A stretch of 64,000 nucleotides of DNA from NCBI GenBank assembly GCA_008508345.1, contig QNGE01003591.1:1-64000 (forward strand), read 5' to 3'. The notes under the pieces were generated by a model. It saw only the letters and a list, made by a program, of their open reading frames with translations. It made no database searches and was not told where the DNA came from. This stretch comes from Paragonimus westermani (taxonomy: Eukaryota > Platyhelminthes > Trematoda > Plagiorchiida > Troglotrematidae). Position 1 is the first letter of the stretch. Each line of letters begins with the position of its first letter. Shown here one piece after another: positions 12,001 to 24,639 of the stretch. The translations under genes were made by a program, and so were the position numbers.

Positions 12001-13130
12001 TTATTGTATGAGCTTTTTGTGTGTACCGAATTTGTTCTCAGATCACGGCAAGATTTCTGTTTCAGTACCCCGTGTGGTTTATTTTGTATAGTCACAATAT
12101 AGACTTTTTCAATCTCTGGATAGCAGCTGAACAAATAAAATCGGCATTCAAATCCTGGACGTAAGACTTTTTTTCCGTTGAAGAGCTCAACGAGATTTGA
12201 ATGATCGTTGGGCAAGTATTACAACACTGAAGAACTTTGTTCCCATTTACCGATTTTATTGGCGAGGTTTCTGGGCCACACTTGTTACAATAGAACCGTC
12301 TTCGAGCAACGCATGAAGGAATACGAACTACCGAGTTCACAACAAAATGTTGATCGGAGGTTCTGCGGCGCTATCTTGTAGGCCATAAAATTTGTTAAAC
12401 AACCGGCCGAACGCCTCAACTGTGATTATCGGTATCAACGGTAACAATGAGTCGTTAAACACAAATTGACTGCTTAAAATTAAATAAACACTACGAAATG
12501 TATATATAACAGTACCTCACAAGTCCACTTAATAATGCGAACAGAACAAGAATGGTTCACTCGCAGTGTAGTGCCCCAAATAGATGCAACTACTCCACAC
12601 GTTGACCTCCACACCAGTAGGAAAGTATGGGTAGGTAAGCAAGTATGGTTAAATCGCAAAACTGAGGTGGATCTGTAGACAAAGAGACCGACTAGCAAAC
12701 GTAGGCACCAGAAACGCCTGGGAAAACTTATCAGCGGATCCGGCAGTCGTGTGATACTGTATATACAGGCAGGGGGGAAATCGGTCAAATCTCCCTTCCC
12801 CAACAGTCAGCGAATCAACCCAGTACTGGTTTGTTCGCCTGACAGTTGTTGAGCTACGTGGAAGATTTCTCGCCTTCCACTTCATTCGGGACCGCCATTT
12901 TGTTTTTGGCGCCCGACCATTAGAACGACTCACGTTCGTTATAGAACTGAAGGTATTACGGAGAGTAAAAGCGACTTTTTGCAGACCCACAACGGTTTTA
13001 GTTGTATCCTAATGGGTAGAGGTTTCTTATGTCGCTCATTTTATTAACAGGAACAATCTATTTTGCTTGTCCTATTGTTAGTTTTCTTTGCACCGTGGAT
13101 TGTTGGTGCGTAAAAATGTGTGATAAGACT
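9061..13130. other. 4-kb stretch without recognised gene
   Basis: Open frames up to 155 codons occur (10321-10788 plus, 9584-9988 plus), but their translations lack family motifs. The 10321 frame is Phe/Ser-rich, as expected from pyrimidine-rich DNA. I saw no splice-flanked conserved exon and no match to the repeat families found elsewhere in the window. Confidence 0.4.
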
Positions 13131-13214
13131 TTGTTCTCGACGTTTCGCCAAGTCCCATGAGAAAACCGGCGCAACGCGCGCGCCTCGATTTCAGTGAGCT
13201 TCATCTGAGAACAA
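13131..13214 (-). ncRNA. Hammerhead-ribozyme-like motif, candidate 1
   Basis: On the minus strand an outer stem TTGTTCTC pairs with GAGAACAA. It encloses CAGATGAAGC on one side and GGCGAAACGTC on the other. Hammerhead cores have CUGANGA and GAAA with a GUC-type cleavage site. Here one core base (U4) is changed and stem II would be short. Such motifs are known from Penelope-like elements, and one lies just downstream on the plus strand. It may be a relic of a second, oppositely oriented Penelope copy. Confidence 0.3.
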
Positions 13215-13801
13215 TTTTAGTGCCACAGACTACAACCTTATAATCCTTTTAAGAATTGTTGTCTAAAAGGTACTTATTGACACACGGCAATTCTCCAGGT
13301 TGCTAACCAGTGACACTTGTCAGAGATACCAATTTTTCGCCGAAGAACTGCGGTGGTCTTCAAGGTACTCGTCGTGACTGTAGGTTCACAGAAGCCCCAA
13401 TGAAAGACGTGACGTCCAAATATGGCACGCACTCCCTCTGGCTTACTTCTAACTGGAAGTTATTGTCAACCAGCTCACCCTCCCAAAGGGCTCTGTGATT
13501 TCGGCATATTTTACCACATTGACTCCCATGGATCGTGCAGTGTCACACGGGCGACCATGTGAAGGTGAGAGGATTTTCCTGTCCGTTGCGCCTCTTCCTC
13601 CGTCAAGTAGTCAGACGTGGACATCAAAATTTTCTCATCTTGCCTGGGCACGGCTCGAAGAAAATGTTTTATGAAATACTATCAAAATGTTTGAGGAAGC
13701 TCTATTACTCCAATGCCACGCCCATAAGTGCAAGTAACGATACTTTAGAGGAAATTGCACTGCACGCAAAACCAGATAATGACATTCGAAGTGGTTGATT
13801 C

Positions 13802-15121
13802 ATGCAGCTTCTCATCGTTGCCAGAGGTCTGTTAATTTTCGGCTGGTGTATTTTTCTGATACAACTTTCGATACAAGTCGACGACCTCATATCTTATAAA
13901 ACGATTGAGTTTCTCAGACAGTATATTGAAAATAATAATATCAATGTGGGAACACCAGTAGAAGAATTAAAGCAGTTACTATATCGCTGCACACATAACG
14001 TTCAGTTTAAGTTCTCTGGCAAGTTATACAGTCAAAAGGACGGAGTAGCAATGGAGTCGCCACTAGGCCCGTTGTTGGCTGATATCTTTATGGCAAAGTT
14101 AGAGTGTAGCTCATTAACAGATCAAATAAAATCGGTCACCCTTTACAAGCGTTATGTAGACGATATCATCTGTGTGGCGGATGAATCTAAATGCCTCAGT
14201 GAGGTACTGACTCATTTCAACTCTGTGCATAAGAATCTTCGTTTCACACTAGAACCCGAATCATCCACAGGTATAGCGTTCCTCAACGTGTTCATTTCCC
14301 GTCGCGAGGATGGCACGATACAACGAAAGGTGTATCATAAGGCAACCTGGACGGGTCAGTATACAAACTTCAACAGTTTCGTACCACTAAAACAGAAGAA
14401 AAACCTAATTCGATGTCTGATAGATAGGGCCGCGAAAATATGTTCGAGCAACAGCATCGAAGAGGAAAGACAGTTTATATTTAATACACTCGTTGAAAAT
14501 GGCTATCTGGAGCAACTTCTTCATAAAAATATGTTAACAAGTGCGAAGGTAGATAAACCACAAACTGCAGACAAAAAGTCTGTTTATATTTCCTTGACCT
14601 TCAAGGGTGATGGTGTCGCTGAAACCGTAACCAAGAAGCTTAGTGTAGCATTCAATCAGGTGGTTTTCGCAGCTCACCTACGCGTTCAGTTTGTCTCCAC
14701 ATCAGTATTGCGCTCCCAGTTGAAAGATATATTGCCTGTTCATGCCGCTTCTTTTTGTGTTTACCGTTTCGTTTGTTCCTGTGGAACAAGCTACATAGGC
14801 CGCACAACACGGCGATTATCCGAACGCATTCGGGAGCACCAACCGGTGTGGTTGACGCGAGGATCGACGAGGCCCTGTTCGTCTGCGGTCGCCACGCATT
14901 TGATCGAGTCAAATCATCTGATCAATCAGACCGAATCGTTCAGGCCAATCTACCGAATATGTGGGATACAATCAAAACAGGTCAAAGGTCGTATACTTTC
15001 AATTGCAGAGGCCATCGCAATTCGCCTATACTCACCACCATTGTGCGCTCAAAAACGACTAATCAAAACGTTGAATCTTCCATGGCCGTGTACGCAAACC
15101 CAGGATAGAATGACTGCGTAG
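13802..15121 (+). mobile_element. Penelope-like element: reverse transcriptase plus GIY-YIG endonuclease
   Basis: A 439-codon uninterrupted frame. Recognisable coding begins about residue 25. The RT signature DGVAMESPLGPLLADIFMAK is at about residues 80-100, and the catalytic YVDD box (YKRYVDDIICV) is at about residue 120. A linker follows, then the GIY-YIG domain: YRFVCSCGTSYIGRTTRRL near residue 322, with a following Arg and EH, a SSAVATHL-ESNH segment, and a late Glu in EAIAIRLY. The GIY is changed to a YRF-CSCG form, as is usual in Penelope-like elements. The N-terminal RT motifs and the real start are missing; the first 20 residues look unrelated, so the copy is 5'-truncated. It is the longest coding frame in the window and far less decayed than its neighbours, suggesting recent insertion. 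Confidence 0.9.
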
Positions 15122-15340
15122 ATGTGACGCATCGCTCGCAGACTTCGTACAACTCACGTGGCCAATGTTACGTAACTAAGTCTCATGACTCAAACCAGAC
15201 AAAAAACTGTTGACTGACATCTTTCGCTCTAGTGATATGTTATCTACCACCCCCATCTAACCCATATAAATGTGTTGTATTTAGCCTGATGATGGAACAC
15301 CGAAAACGAGCTTGTTTGCTACGCATTTCTTCTCATGACC
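15122..15340 (+). other. 3' region of the Penelope-like element
   Basis: The stop at 15119-15121 is followed by about 160 bases without coding and then the hammerhead-like core at 15286-15308. Position after the GIY-YIG stop fits the terminal repeat zone of Penelope elements. The element's exact 3' boundary is not visible. Confidence 0.35.
15286..15308 (+). ncRNA. Hammerhead-ribozyme-like core, candidate 2
   Basis: CTGATGA at 15286-15292 is followed after nine bases by GAAAACG. This matches the CUGANGA...GAAA core with a very short stem II (GG/CC). Penelope-like elements are known to carry hammerhead motifs in their terminal repeats, and this one sits 165 bases after the element's stop codon. 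Flanking stems I and III are not convincing by eye. Confidence 0.35.
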
Positions 15341-17819
15341 TCATATCTACCTGATAGGCATCTCCATTCTATCAGTCATCTATTGAAATTCAGCCAGCCA
15401 CTGCCACCAACACAGCAACATACTAAGTACTGTTTCTAACTGATGTCCTCCGTTTAAAAACTTTAGATTAATACACGCTCGACTTACTGCATAACCATAT
15501 TTCAGGAGCTCCCTGCACTTCCTGCTGGTTGACAATATGCCCACTAGTTTGTGACTAGACATAACAGATTCACAGACTCTGAACTTCGCCGAACAATGAA
15601 TGTAGATGCTTTTGCAAGTTCAGGGTGATCGTGTTAGTGCCTGTCGTTAAACGTAGGATACTTCTCGTGTCTGATCACCTGAAAAGAATGGCACGCTACG
15701 TTCATGAACCTATTAACTGAAATGAAAACACAAGCCGGATAAATGAGACATTTTTAACGGCGGATATACAGGGGTAGTCGAACTGACCAGATATTTGATA
15801 TCCTAACCCATTAAAAGTAGTCAGCCATACATTCCCCCGGTAGAAACCGATAATGGCTTGTAGCATTTCACGGTGGTTTCCAGTGAAACGTCCAATACCA
15901 CCTGTTGCTAGGGGTTTCAGTGTTGAACATACCCATGATCTGTCCCTGCCAGTAAAAGAAACAGTCATACAAAGGCAGTTACAAAAATAGTCGCTTCATC
16001 TTGACGAAAAAGAAATAGATGGCACTGTGAGGATAATCGCTGCTGCCGTCAGTATCACCTTCATTATTGTGGATAAGTGCTAGCGGATAAAGTGGCCGAA
16101 CGTAGAAAGGAATCTGGAAGAAGAAATTTCACTTTTAGTTCCGACAGTAAATGTCCTAGTTGTCTGTATTCCGGTGGCGATAGCCGATTCAGGTTTTCAT
16201 ATAAACTTATGCAGCTATTAATGACGGGGTTAGAAGGTTCACAAAACTGTGCAGTGCACGTTATCAATACCCACTTATCGGTCATTGGGGTGAAGAAAGT
16301 TTAGCAAAAGCTAGCTGTGCAGGTCAGAATTAGAAATGGCTGACCATGTGACAATAAGTGGCATTCACATACAAGAAGGAAATTTCCGAGCAACTTTTGG
16401 GGTCCGATGGAATTTCTAAATTCCTCTTGACTGTTTGCTGTGCCGCGAAGATCTGTTGGTCATGCTGCCGCTTACAAGTGTCGGGGCTGAACAATCCGTG
16501 AGAGGCCTGAATGGAGAGGAAAAAATGAATTGCCCACACGGCAGAAATGCTTGGGACTGGATGACAATTCCGGGATCCGAAATCTGGTAGGGAAAAGCAA
16601 CTTCTCTAAGCACAGATTCGAATTCCGTGCTGTGGGCTGAACTTTCCTTCCAGAAAATCACGTGTCACCGCATAGAGTGCGCACAGGCTACTGTGGGCTT
16701 CTAAAGTCACACCTCACCCCATACGCGCTCTTCCTAGCAATACTGAAGTGAAGGTTGGTCTTATTTCACCGCTATAGTATGATTAGATAGGTAGAGAACA
16801 CAGTTACACGAAGACTATTATCATCGACACTCACGGCAATTTCTGGGACGCAAAGTGGACTGACAGAGATGTTGTTACAAGTTAAAAGTCGTGTTTCAAA
16901 AACCGTGCTTGTTTTCTTAATGAAACTGTGGGTTGGTTGGAGGAAGGATCCAGGGTTGTGAATTTGACAGAGTTTCCCTTTAGTGTACCACAAATTACTC
17001 TCATTTGGATTTAGGGCGTTCTGACTCTCCAAAAACCCAGGCAAATAGGCTGGGAACTATTAGCGAGGTCGTAATTTTATACGGAGTTAACAGGAGTGAG
17101 ATTCACAGAAAGCGCGGCGCGAATGGTATGTCCCAGTACGCACACTGGGGCTGCTAGTACCTTCGAAATTCATTAAAAACTCAACCAGTTACTCAGGTTG
17201 TTCGTGCTAGCTCTGCGAATGGCTTAAAGATTACGGGGAACAGGCATAGGTTCTGCATGCTAGATAATGTGGACGAAGTCAACTCTGGTCTAAGGAGCGA
17301 CCACATCCTTTGAACACCGAAGCTGGTGACTCCTATTCGGATTAAAAACACACAACAGGCATGTGTCGTCAAATGTCGATGTTTCGAGCTGTTTTACTTA
17401 GCCGCTAATATAAAACCAGCGCACCCTTACCCTACCCGTACATAGCAACAACATGTAAGCACGTGAGTAGAATAATTTCAACATTTCACGCAAAAACCTT
17501 CCGGTAGTATCACAGCTTGTTATGCATACAAAACCGGCCTATGTTGTCCTGCTGGCATTGAGTCACTAACCACCAGCAGTTTCTTGTTACGGCTACGTAG
17601 GAACGCAAAACGATTTAAAGGAGCCAACCGGTCAGGCACGTGTTTGACCATCACTGAGGCCAGCTTTTTCCAGGTAGATGCAGCCAACAGGCGTTTTTCG
17701 ATATTGCGGCTGATAAACACTTACACACAAATGACTATAATTGGCATATATTTCTCAACGCTGCACGCTGCGTTATGCGCGCTCACTGCAGATGATTACG
17801 AACAATACAGAACGAAAAA
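15341..17819. other. Stretch without recognised gene
   Basis: Open frames of 60-90 codons occur on both strands (for example 16772-17044 minus), with no motif, no splice-flanked conserved block and no match to the other repeats of the window. Confidence 0.4.
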
Positions 17820-18043
17820 TTATACGGTAGCACAATCGTGAAACCTGCCACCAAAAAGGACGCGTTCAAAAAGAAAACGATTGTAGTTTGTGGAACTATG
17901 ATTCATGCAGAAGGAAAATAGATAGTCAGCTCGCTCCACAGGCTTAATAAAAAACCTGAGGTCACATCAATTTAATTCTGTACAAGGTTGTGTGAAGGTC
18001 GATTTTTCACATAATTCAAGGTCTTTCTGTGGAGAACGTCCGG

Positions 18044-18402
18044 TGTAACATGCAAGCCAGCCGACTCTACTTTTCATCTTGGCACTTCTTTATTTTATCC
18101 TGGCACGGTCGCCAAATTGCAACATGCAAGCTAGCCGAATCTACCTTGAATGCCCGTGACTTCGCGGACCAACCTCCGGGCAACGTGGACGCACCAAGGG
18201 ACAGCGTTCTTCCAAAGAAGGGGTTCGAACAACAGTTATGAAAAGAGGAACAATAAAAACAAGCATCAGCCGAAGGCCCAGTAAGCCATGCACACGGTTT
18301 ACACTAACGAAACCAAAGCAGCACCAACAACACAGCAGCACGCCCTTTCACACAACTCAAATTCAATTTGTGCATGCTCGCTAGTCTCGGTTGCGCGTTA
18401 CA
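18044..18402 (-). mobile_element. LTR-like or MITE-like element, copy with internal duplication
   Basis: Member of the family with standard copies at 44053-44338 and 48378-48663. It begins TGTAACATGC and ends GCGCGTTACA. It is 359 bp rather than 286 because a segment of about 75 bp near its left end is duplicated: AACATGCAAGCCAGCCGA at about 18047 and a variant at about 18122. The flanks share CGG(T), consistent with a short target duplication. It sits inside CR1 copy 2, so it inserted later. Confidence 0.6.
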
Positions 18403-18833
18403 CGGTAGGTGATCATGAGCTGTAGACGTTTTCCTGATTGGTTGAAGATTTTAATGACGCCTATTAGAAAGCCGAATGTAGGTGTCGCTTCGTTGCGGAT
18501 AGATTCATTTAATTTTCCTTGACCTTTTAATTTGCAAACATTGAAAGTGAGCAAAGTACTCGTAAAGTCGCCCTCCTCTGTAGTTACCACTGATCACATG
18601 ACGCCCACACGACCAAAACAGACTAGTTACAAGGCAATGCGCCGTTGCGTTCTCGTCACACTACTTTGCTCAGAGTTACTCAGTTGCGTTGATAACTGTT
18701 GTCCTGCACTGAGATAAATACGTTTTTTCTGATTGACATAGGAGATGTCATTGAAAACCCTTCTAGGAAGTGCTCAGAAAGTGTTCCAGCAACGTCAGTG
18801 AGGTTATATATATATTTCTTTGACCACGGCTAA

Positions 18834-18875
18834 CGTTTTGGCCTGTGCACTCATAGTTATGGTCGCCCTCGTCAG
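18834..18875 (-). ncRNA. Degraded hammerhead-like motif, candidate 3
   Basis: On the minus strand CTGACGA, a possible short stem II (GGC with GCC), then CCAAAACG where GAAACG would be expected. The G12 position is changed, so activity is doubtful. It may mark a remnant of a Penelope-type terminal region inside the non-matching DNA of CR1 copy 2. Confidence 0.2.
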
Positions 18876-21800
18876 TGGGCATTCGCTTAACCGCACGGAT
18901 TATTAAAATATCTGCTGTCGCGAGCACACTTTCGAGAAGGTCTAAAGGCATGTTTGAAGTGTCTCTCCATTACGGGATATAATTATCTCCTGGAAAATTT
19001 CAAAATAGGGTGGCTTCGGCGAGGCAGGACGGGAAAATCCAAAACCCAGCAAAAGACTGAGCAGACCTTAATGCAAGATTTAGTCGATTGCTCGACACCG
19101 TCAGAAAGTTGAAAATCCCCAAAAATTGTTCAGCCTTAATGAAGTTCCGTGTGTTCACCTGTCACAAAAAATCCTCACAAGATAAATATTTGTGAGATCT
19201 GGAAAAATAACGCAATTTCACACGATAGGTGAGAAAATGTGGGGTGGTTACAATTACCATAACAGAAAATATGTGTGCGAAATTTTTGACAAATAATTCA
19301 CGCGTTATTATTTTTGCTATGGTTATTGAAATATATAACCCTGTCAACTGGTTGTTGTGGCATTTTTCTGTGCACTTGGGAGTTATTCATGTAAACTGAA
19401 TATTGAGGCGACGATCTGGGAGGCCCCATGAAATGTACGTGCGATGAATAGAGCTCACTCGACATAATTTCGCTGGATTTATTAATAAGCGTCAGTTTCG
19501 TTTTCTAGCAATCTGGGCAATACATATACACGGATAAACGCATATCAATAAAATAATGTTGAGTTGTAAACAGTTAAGTGAGCATGCAGTAGGCCAAATG
19601 CTAAATTGTCGTGTGAGTAAACCACAACAAACCGTTTTAAGCAGGCTGTGTTCCAGGGGAGTTAGACAGCGGGGAAGGTTATCTGCACTACACGCGGCTG
19701 ACTTCCGAGTGGTTCCCGGACGACACTCAAGGTCATCGGGGGATAGAGGGAGTTTGAAGGTAGACATTGTGCTTCATAACGTAAGATTGGTTTCCGAACC
19801 CCTTTTGAAACGCTGGACATTGTTACTGGCTGTTCCTTTATTCGGGACATTTTTAGTGTAGAAATACTTCACAGTGAAGAAGTTTGCGCCAATATTTTCC
19901 CAAGATAACAGAGTGGGCAAAGTGGAATCCACGTTTTTGGACTATATGGAGGGCTGTGTTGTAGGCGGACGGTAAACGCTATGGCAATCGCATCCCAGTG
20001 CATGAGTTTATACAGCAGCGTCAGGTTCAACTTCAGTCTACGAATCCGAAGTGGATCAATACCTAGTTTTTCACAGCGTTGTCTACAGATTAAGGAGAAA
20101 GAATATCCCAATAAGCTTTTGATAAACGCTCGTTAAAGGTTTTCTAATACAAGCCTATCAGACTTGCGTAGATGACAGTAAATGAAAGTGCAATACTCCA
20201 ACTGAGGCTGAGCGCACAGTTTGCAAGGCGTCAGCCTCGCAGCTGGTAGACTGGACGTCTTTTGCCAACTGGAAGCATACTTGTTCAGAGAAATCTAAGA
20301 AGTTTGAGTACCGTATTCTTAGATCTCCGACCGAAGTGGCTAGTGAGTTGGAACCATGGGTTAATTTACAACCATAAGTGATGATATTCACCCTGCTCGC
20401 TGAGAACGACACCAGCCATGTTCTGCACCACAACTACAACGATGCTAAATCTTGTTGTATATTTTGTGGACAGGAATTGACGGTAATGTGCGGGCGTAAT
20501 GTGTAAACGATCTCGAAATCGTCAGCAAACGGAAAGGGCCTGCCACGTGTAATAACGTCGCATAAGTCATTCGTGTACCTTAAGAAGAGCAACGGGCCGA
20601 GAACGTTTCTTTAGATCACCCCACTAATCACTGGTTTTGGTGTTAAGCAGTGCTGTACTATTTTGACTGTTTGAGTGCGGCCTTCAAGGCATGACGAGAG
20701 CCAGCTATGAAAGGGAGCTTGTATGTCAAAAGGTGCTATTTTGACCAGGAGGCGCTTATGAGGCACACAATTAAAGTCTTTTGCATGTCCAAGAGTATGA
20801 TAATTATCGCATTTCCTGCGTCGATGGACGTCGATATGTGGTTTAAGAATTACAGCTGACATGTCCTACAGGAGTGCTCACCAAGGAAACCGTGCTGTGA
20901 GGGGTTTACAAGGTTTCGTGTTCTTGGGAATTCGGCTATGTGCACATTTATTATCCTTTCAAACATTCTTGAGCAGATTGACGTGTGGTTGGTGGGACGA
21001 TAGTTACCAACGTCCTGCCTTGGACTACTCTTGTGACGAGGCACAATGATTGAGGTATCCCGTTAAAGAGGGAAGGTGCTGGATGAAGGTGATGGGCCGT
21101 GCAAATTGAGTAAGAGGATGGGTACATCCTCACCTGCTTGCTTGACGACCATTGGTGGGATACCATCTGGTCCAGGATGGATTGAGTGCTTAGTGGTATC
21201 TACCTGTGAAAGAATACTTCGAACAGCAATTAGAACATTACTCGAGACATTATCTGTTTTCGACGGGATATCAGCAGATAATGGGGTGCTTTCTATACAA
21301 AACGAGGCAGTGGAATGTGAGTCAAAAATGTACGCACGTCGCTACAAGGTCATCGACGACCGTCTAGTCTTTGAGAGTAATTGTTATTATGAGAGGGTCC
21401 CTCATGGAATTTCTCCGTCTCATCAGTTGCACTAGTTTCATACATCTGTGCTCACTACGGAGCGCGAGTCGCTCTTCGTTTACATGACGGAGTTGCGTCC
21501 GACGTTCCATGTGTTCAAACATTTTGCTTATTTGCATCACCAGGGAAAAACCTAGTGTTCTTCCGTATCTCGACTCAAGCATTTTAAGTCTGTCAGGCTC
21601 TTTTGCAGTAATGGTTTTCATGGGAACTAAAACGTCGATACAAAACGTTGGATGTCTGATAAACTCTCCGGCCGCTTTGCTTGAGTCTGATGTGCGAGAG
21701 AAGGTATTCCAATTTGACGATCTCAATAGGAAGAAGACGCCGTTCCTACCAGTAAATTTGACGGGACGGTAGGATACAACTATCTGTTTGGCAGCCATAT

Positions 21801-24639
21801 CGAAATAAAACGGACATTTGACGACATTGTGGTCACTTCCTGGAAATTGTTGCAGAACAGATATCTCTACAAACGAGATACCCATAATAAATAAGAAATC
21901 CAATATATGCTCCTGTCTGGTGGCGTTAGGACATGTTGGTTCCAACCATTTAGTTGAATGCACGAAAGGAATTCGGGTTGTTTTTCTGAAGCAGAGAATG
22001 AGGTCCAGGAGATGTAAGGTCTGTTGAAATCACTGTCTATTAGTTCGTGTTCGCAAATCATGTTGGAAACCTGACTTGTTACCTCCACAAGGTCAGCCAA
22101 ATCATTGCTCGCGAGAACCAGTAGAGGCAATTAACCACCAGTCTTCAATTTTATGAAGATTAGGCTCACCAAGTTTTACTGCGGAAAATTGTTCTTTTAA
22201 GTAAGTAATTCATCCACCTCCTCGTCCGGTGAGACGAACCTTACGGAACATGTGATATCTCACGATGCTCATCTGGCTGTCTGTAGTATCAGAAGGGCAC
22301 CACGTCTCAGTCACGAGAATGACATGAGGGTTTGATAAAAAACAAACGATTTGAAAATGTGCACCTTACTAACCAATGATCTTGCGTTCGTGGATAATGA
22401 ACTTACGAATTTATTTCTGTCGGGTACAGCATTTACGCTGCTATGAAGGTTCATGACAGACGGAGCAGTGAGTTGCAAAATACCAGGTGGGAAGGCCTGA
22501 TATAAGGGGTGTACCAAACTTCCGCTCATATTAGAGTGAATGTCGCAAAGGTTTGACTCCAAGTAAGAAGTGCTGGAAGAGTGTCGTTATGGTGAGATGA
22601 CAGAGTGGGACTCGGGGAAGGGGGCAAGGTGACGATTGATGAACTATCGATGGATGCACCAAAATAGGACTGGGGGATAGTTGATTTGGCAACATAATCA
22701 GGTACTGACCTTCTTGCTGGGGTATATATATTAACAGCCTGGTTCCCAGTAGCACCCACATTTTGGGTGAGAGGATGAATCAACACGGAGCTACTGCATA
22801 ATGGACGGTAACCGTGGCCACTAGTATAGTAGCGGGTTGACTTGAAAGCAGTAGGGGGCAAACTGTGCGGCTTCACCTGTGAAGCGATATTTCTTAAAAT
22901 GTGGTTCTTAAAACCAACTTCATGGCTCTTGTGAAGTGCTTTTAGTTTACCCTTATATTGCAAATCCTAACTATTATTCTCTACTAAGCACCGTACAGAT
23001 GATTTGGATTTGCTGCTGGTATTTCCAGTTACTCCAGATAACGGAGAGTAAGTCCCCTGGTAAGAAGTGGATGACACTGCTCGTGCAGCTTCGTCATCAT
23101 GAGGGGTATTTAATCTGCTGCTCCCAGTGATCTGGACAACTGTGGATGTCTCAGGTCTAGGACCTTTTTCAGTCAAAGCCTCGGTTGATGGAGGGAGACT
23201 TCGAGAAATACGGGATGTGTTTTTGGCAGTAACCTTGAGTTTTGCTGTGAAAACTTGAACGCGCCTGACGTCATTAGATCTACAGTTGGACGTGGTTTGT
23301 TTTTCAGTGTGCGCCAGGACCGGCGACGCAACGGTTTTTCCAGTTGCAACTTGCGGATTTAGATAACTCGTTGAGCAATCGAGGTCTACAGGCAAATAAA
23401 TGAGATTACGGTCCGTGTTACATAAGTTCTTTTCTCGGGAAATATTCGTTCGTTATATTTCCCTTTGGATTGGTGTCTTTCCAACGAACACTTTTATGGA
23501 CTTGAAATTTGTGCCACGGCTGGTTTGCTCTTATCTTCTTACGACTTTGTTCGTTACAAGTTTACCTCTGAACTGTGACAACAACGGGCAGCTCTTCTGG
23601 TGTACTTTTTTGCGAAGTGACAGGTAGTAGCACACTTGTTCCTCCATCTTATTGGCTTTGAGTAATACCGTCTTCACGGACAACTGAGATATTCTATCGG
23701 GTATGTTAAGCACCACCACCACTGTGCCTGCACAGCGTAACCCTTTGAGCAATTCCACGGCTACTGTGTCAATAAACGTCCCGGCAGCTTTGAGGTCTTT
23801 ATGACTAACGGTAGTCTGGTGGTGGATGTTACCTGGAGCATTTTTACTGCTTAATATCTAGACTAGCTTGTGCATAATTCCGGCAAGCTCCTTGCCTTTA
23901 CTGTGTAGTTTCGTTATTTCCGCCCCTGATTCCTTTATTCTTCTAGCTTGATCTGCGAATGCGTTGGCGGTGAAAACTAAACATGACTTGGTGTTGTTTT
24001 ACTTTTCGTGTGATGTGCTATGATTTCTTGTTGAGACTGCCATTTTAGCAGCGGCTTTGGTATCCTCTGCAACAGCAGGGGTGAAGCAGGTGTTGGCCAA
24101 ACAATCTAAAGATTTTACACCTTTCCTCTCCCTCATCATGCCGTTTTTTCGCAAGGATGATCCATTGGTGACTGGCAATTTCTGGAGATTGGCTGGCTTA
24201 GCGGGCCTTATAATATGATATTCCAATTCTGTCAATTGATTATGTTCCAGAGGTATCAAAGAAATTAAATATGTTAAAACGCAGCGAAAATTAGACTAAT
24301 TTGAGCGAGTAAATAGTAAAACGAGGTATGCGTTAGCACGTAATAGTAACTGGACTTCTCCGAACCACGCGCCCCATATGCCAAAAATAACTTGATTTTG
24401 GCACCGATCACTTCTGCCTATTTGTGGCCCACTGCAACTGCAATTTTACTGGTAAGTTTCGTTATCGGCAGGGGGATCGCTGGAGTGTGTATCACAACCG
24501 TGGAGATCCAGCCACCACGTTCCTAACACAGCGCAATGAAGCAGCTGGGCTGGTGCGTTGCAATGTTGACGGCAGTTTTCGACTCTCGGTATCCGTTAAG
24601 TTCGGCGGTTTGGGACACCAATAAACTGGTTCGAGGATG

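Larger units (their letters stand above)
17820..24260 (-). mobile_element. CR1-like LINE, copy 2: nearly full length but decayed
   Basis: Minus strand, so the 5' end is near 24260. ORF1 remains run from 24259 to about 22530. At 23531-23758 they include an RRM-like segment (VVVVLNIPDRI, then LLKANKMEEQVC and LRKK) that parallels 43371-43616 in copy 3. The endonuclease lies at about 22560-21700, ending GSDHNVV. Reverse transcriptase blocks follow: NYRPTNHTSIC and SQHGFLGEHSCRTCQL (20850-21044), VPHKRLLVKIAPF (about 20750), SWLSSCLEGRTQTV (about 20690). The tail CRQRCEKLGIDPLRIRRLKL is at 19869-20111. Many frameshifts separate these, so it is dead. The 3' region below 19869 matches copy 1 but is interrupted by a 359-bp LTR-like insertion (18044-18402) and by non-matching DNA to about 18955. 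Confidence 0.75.

Noticed and set aside
14652..15108. Open frames on both strands overlapping the end of the Penelope-like frame
   Set aside because: They are shadows of the GIY-YIG coding region, which has the recognisable motifs.
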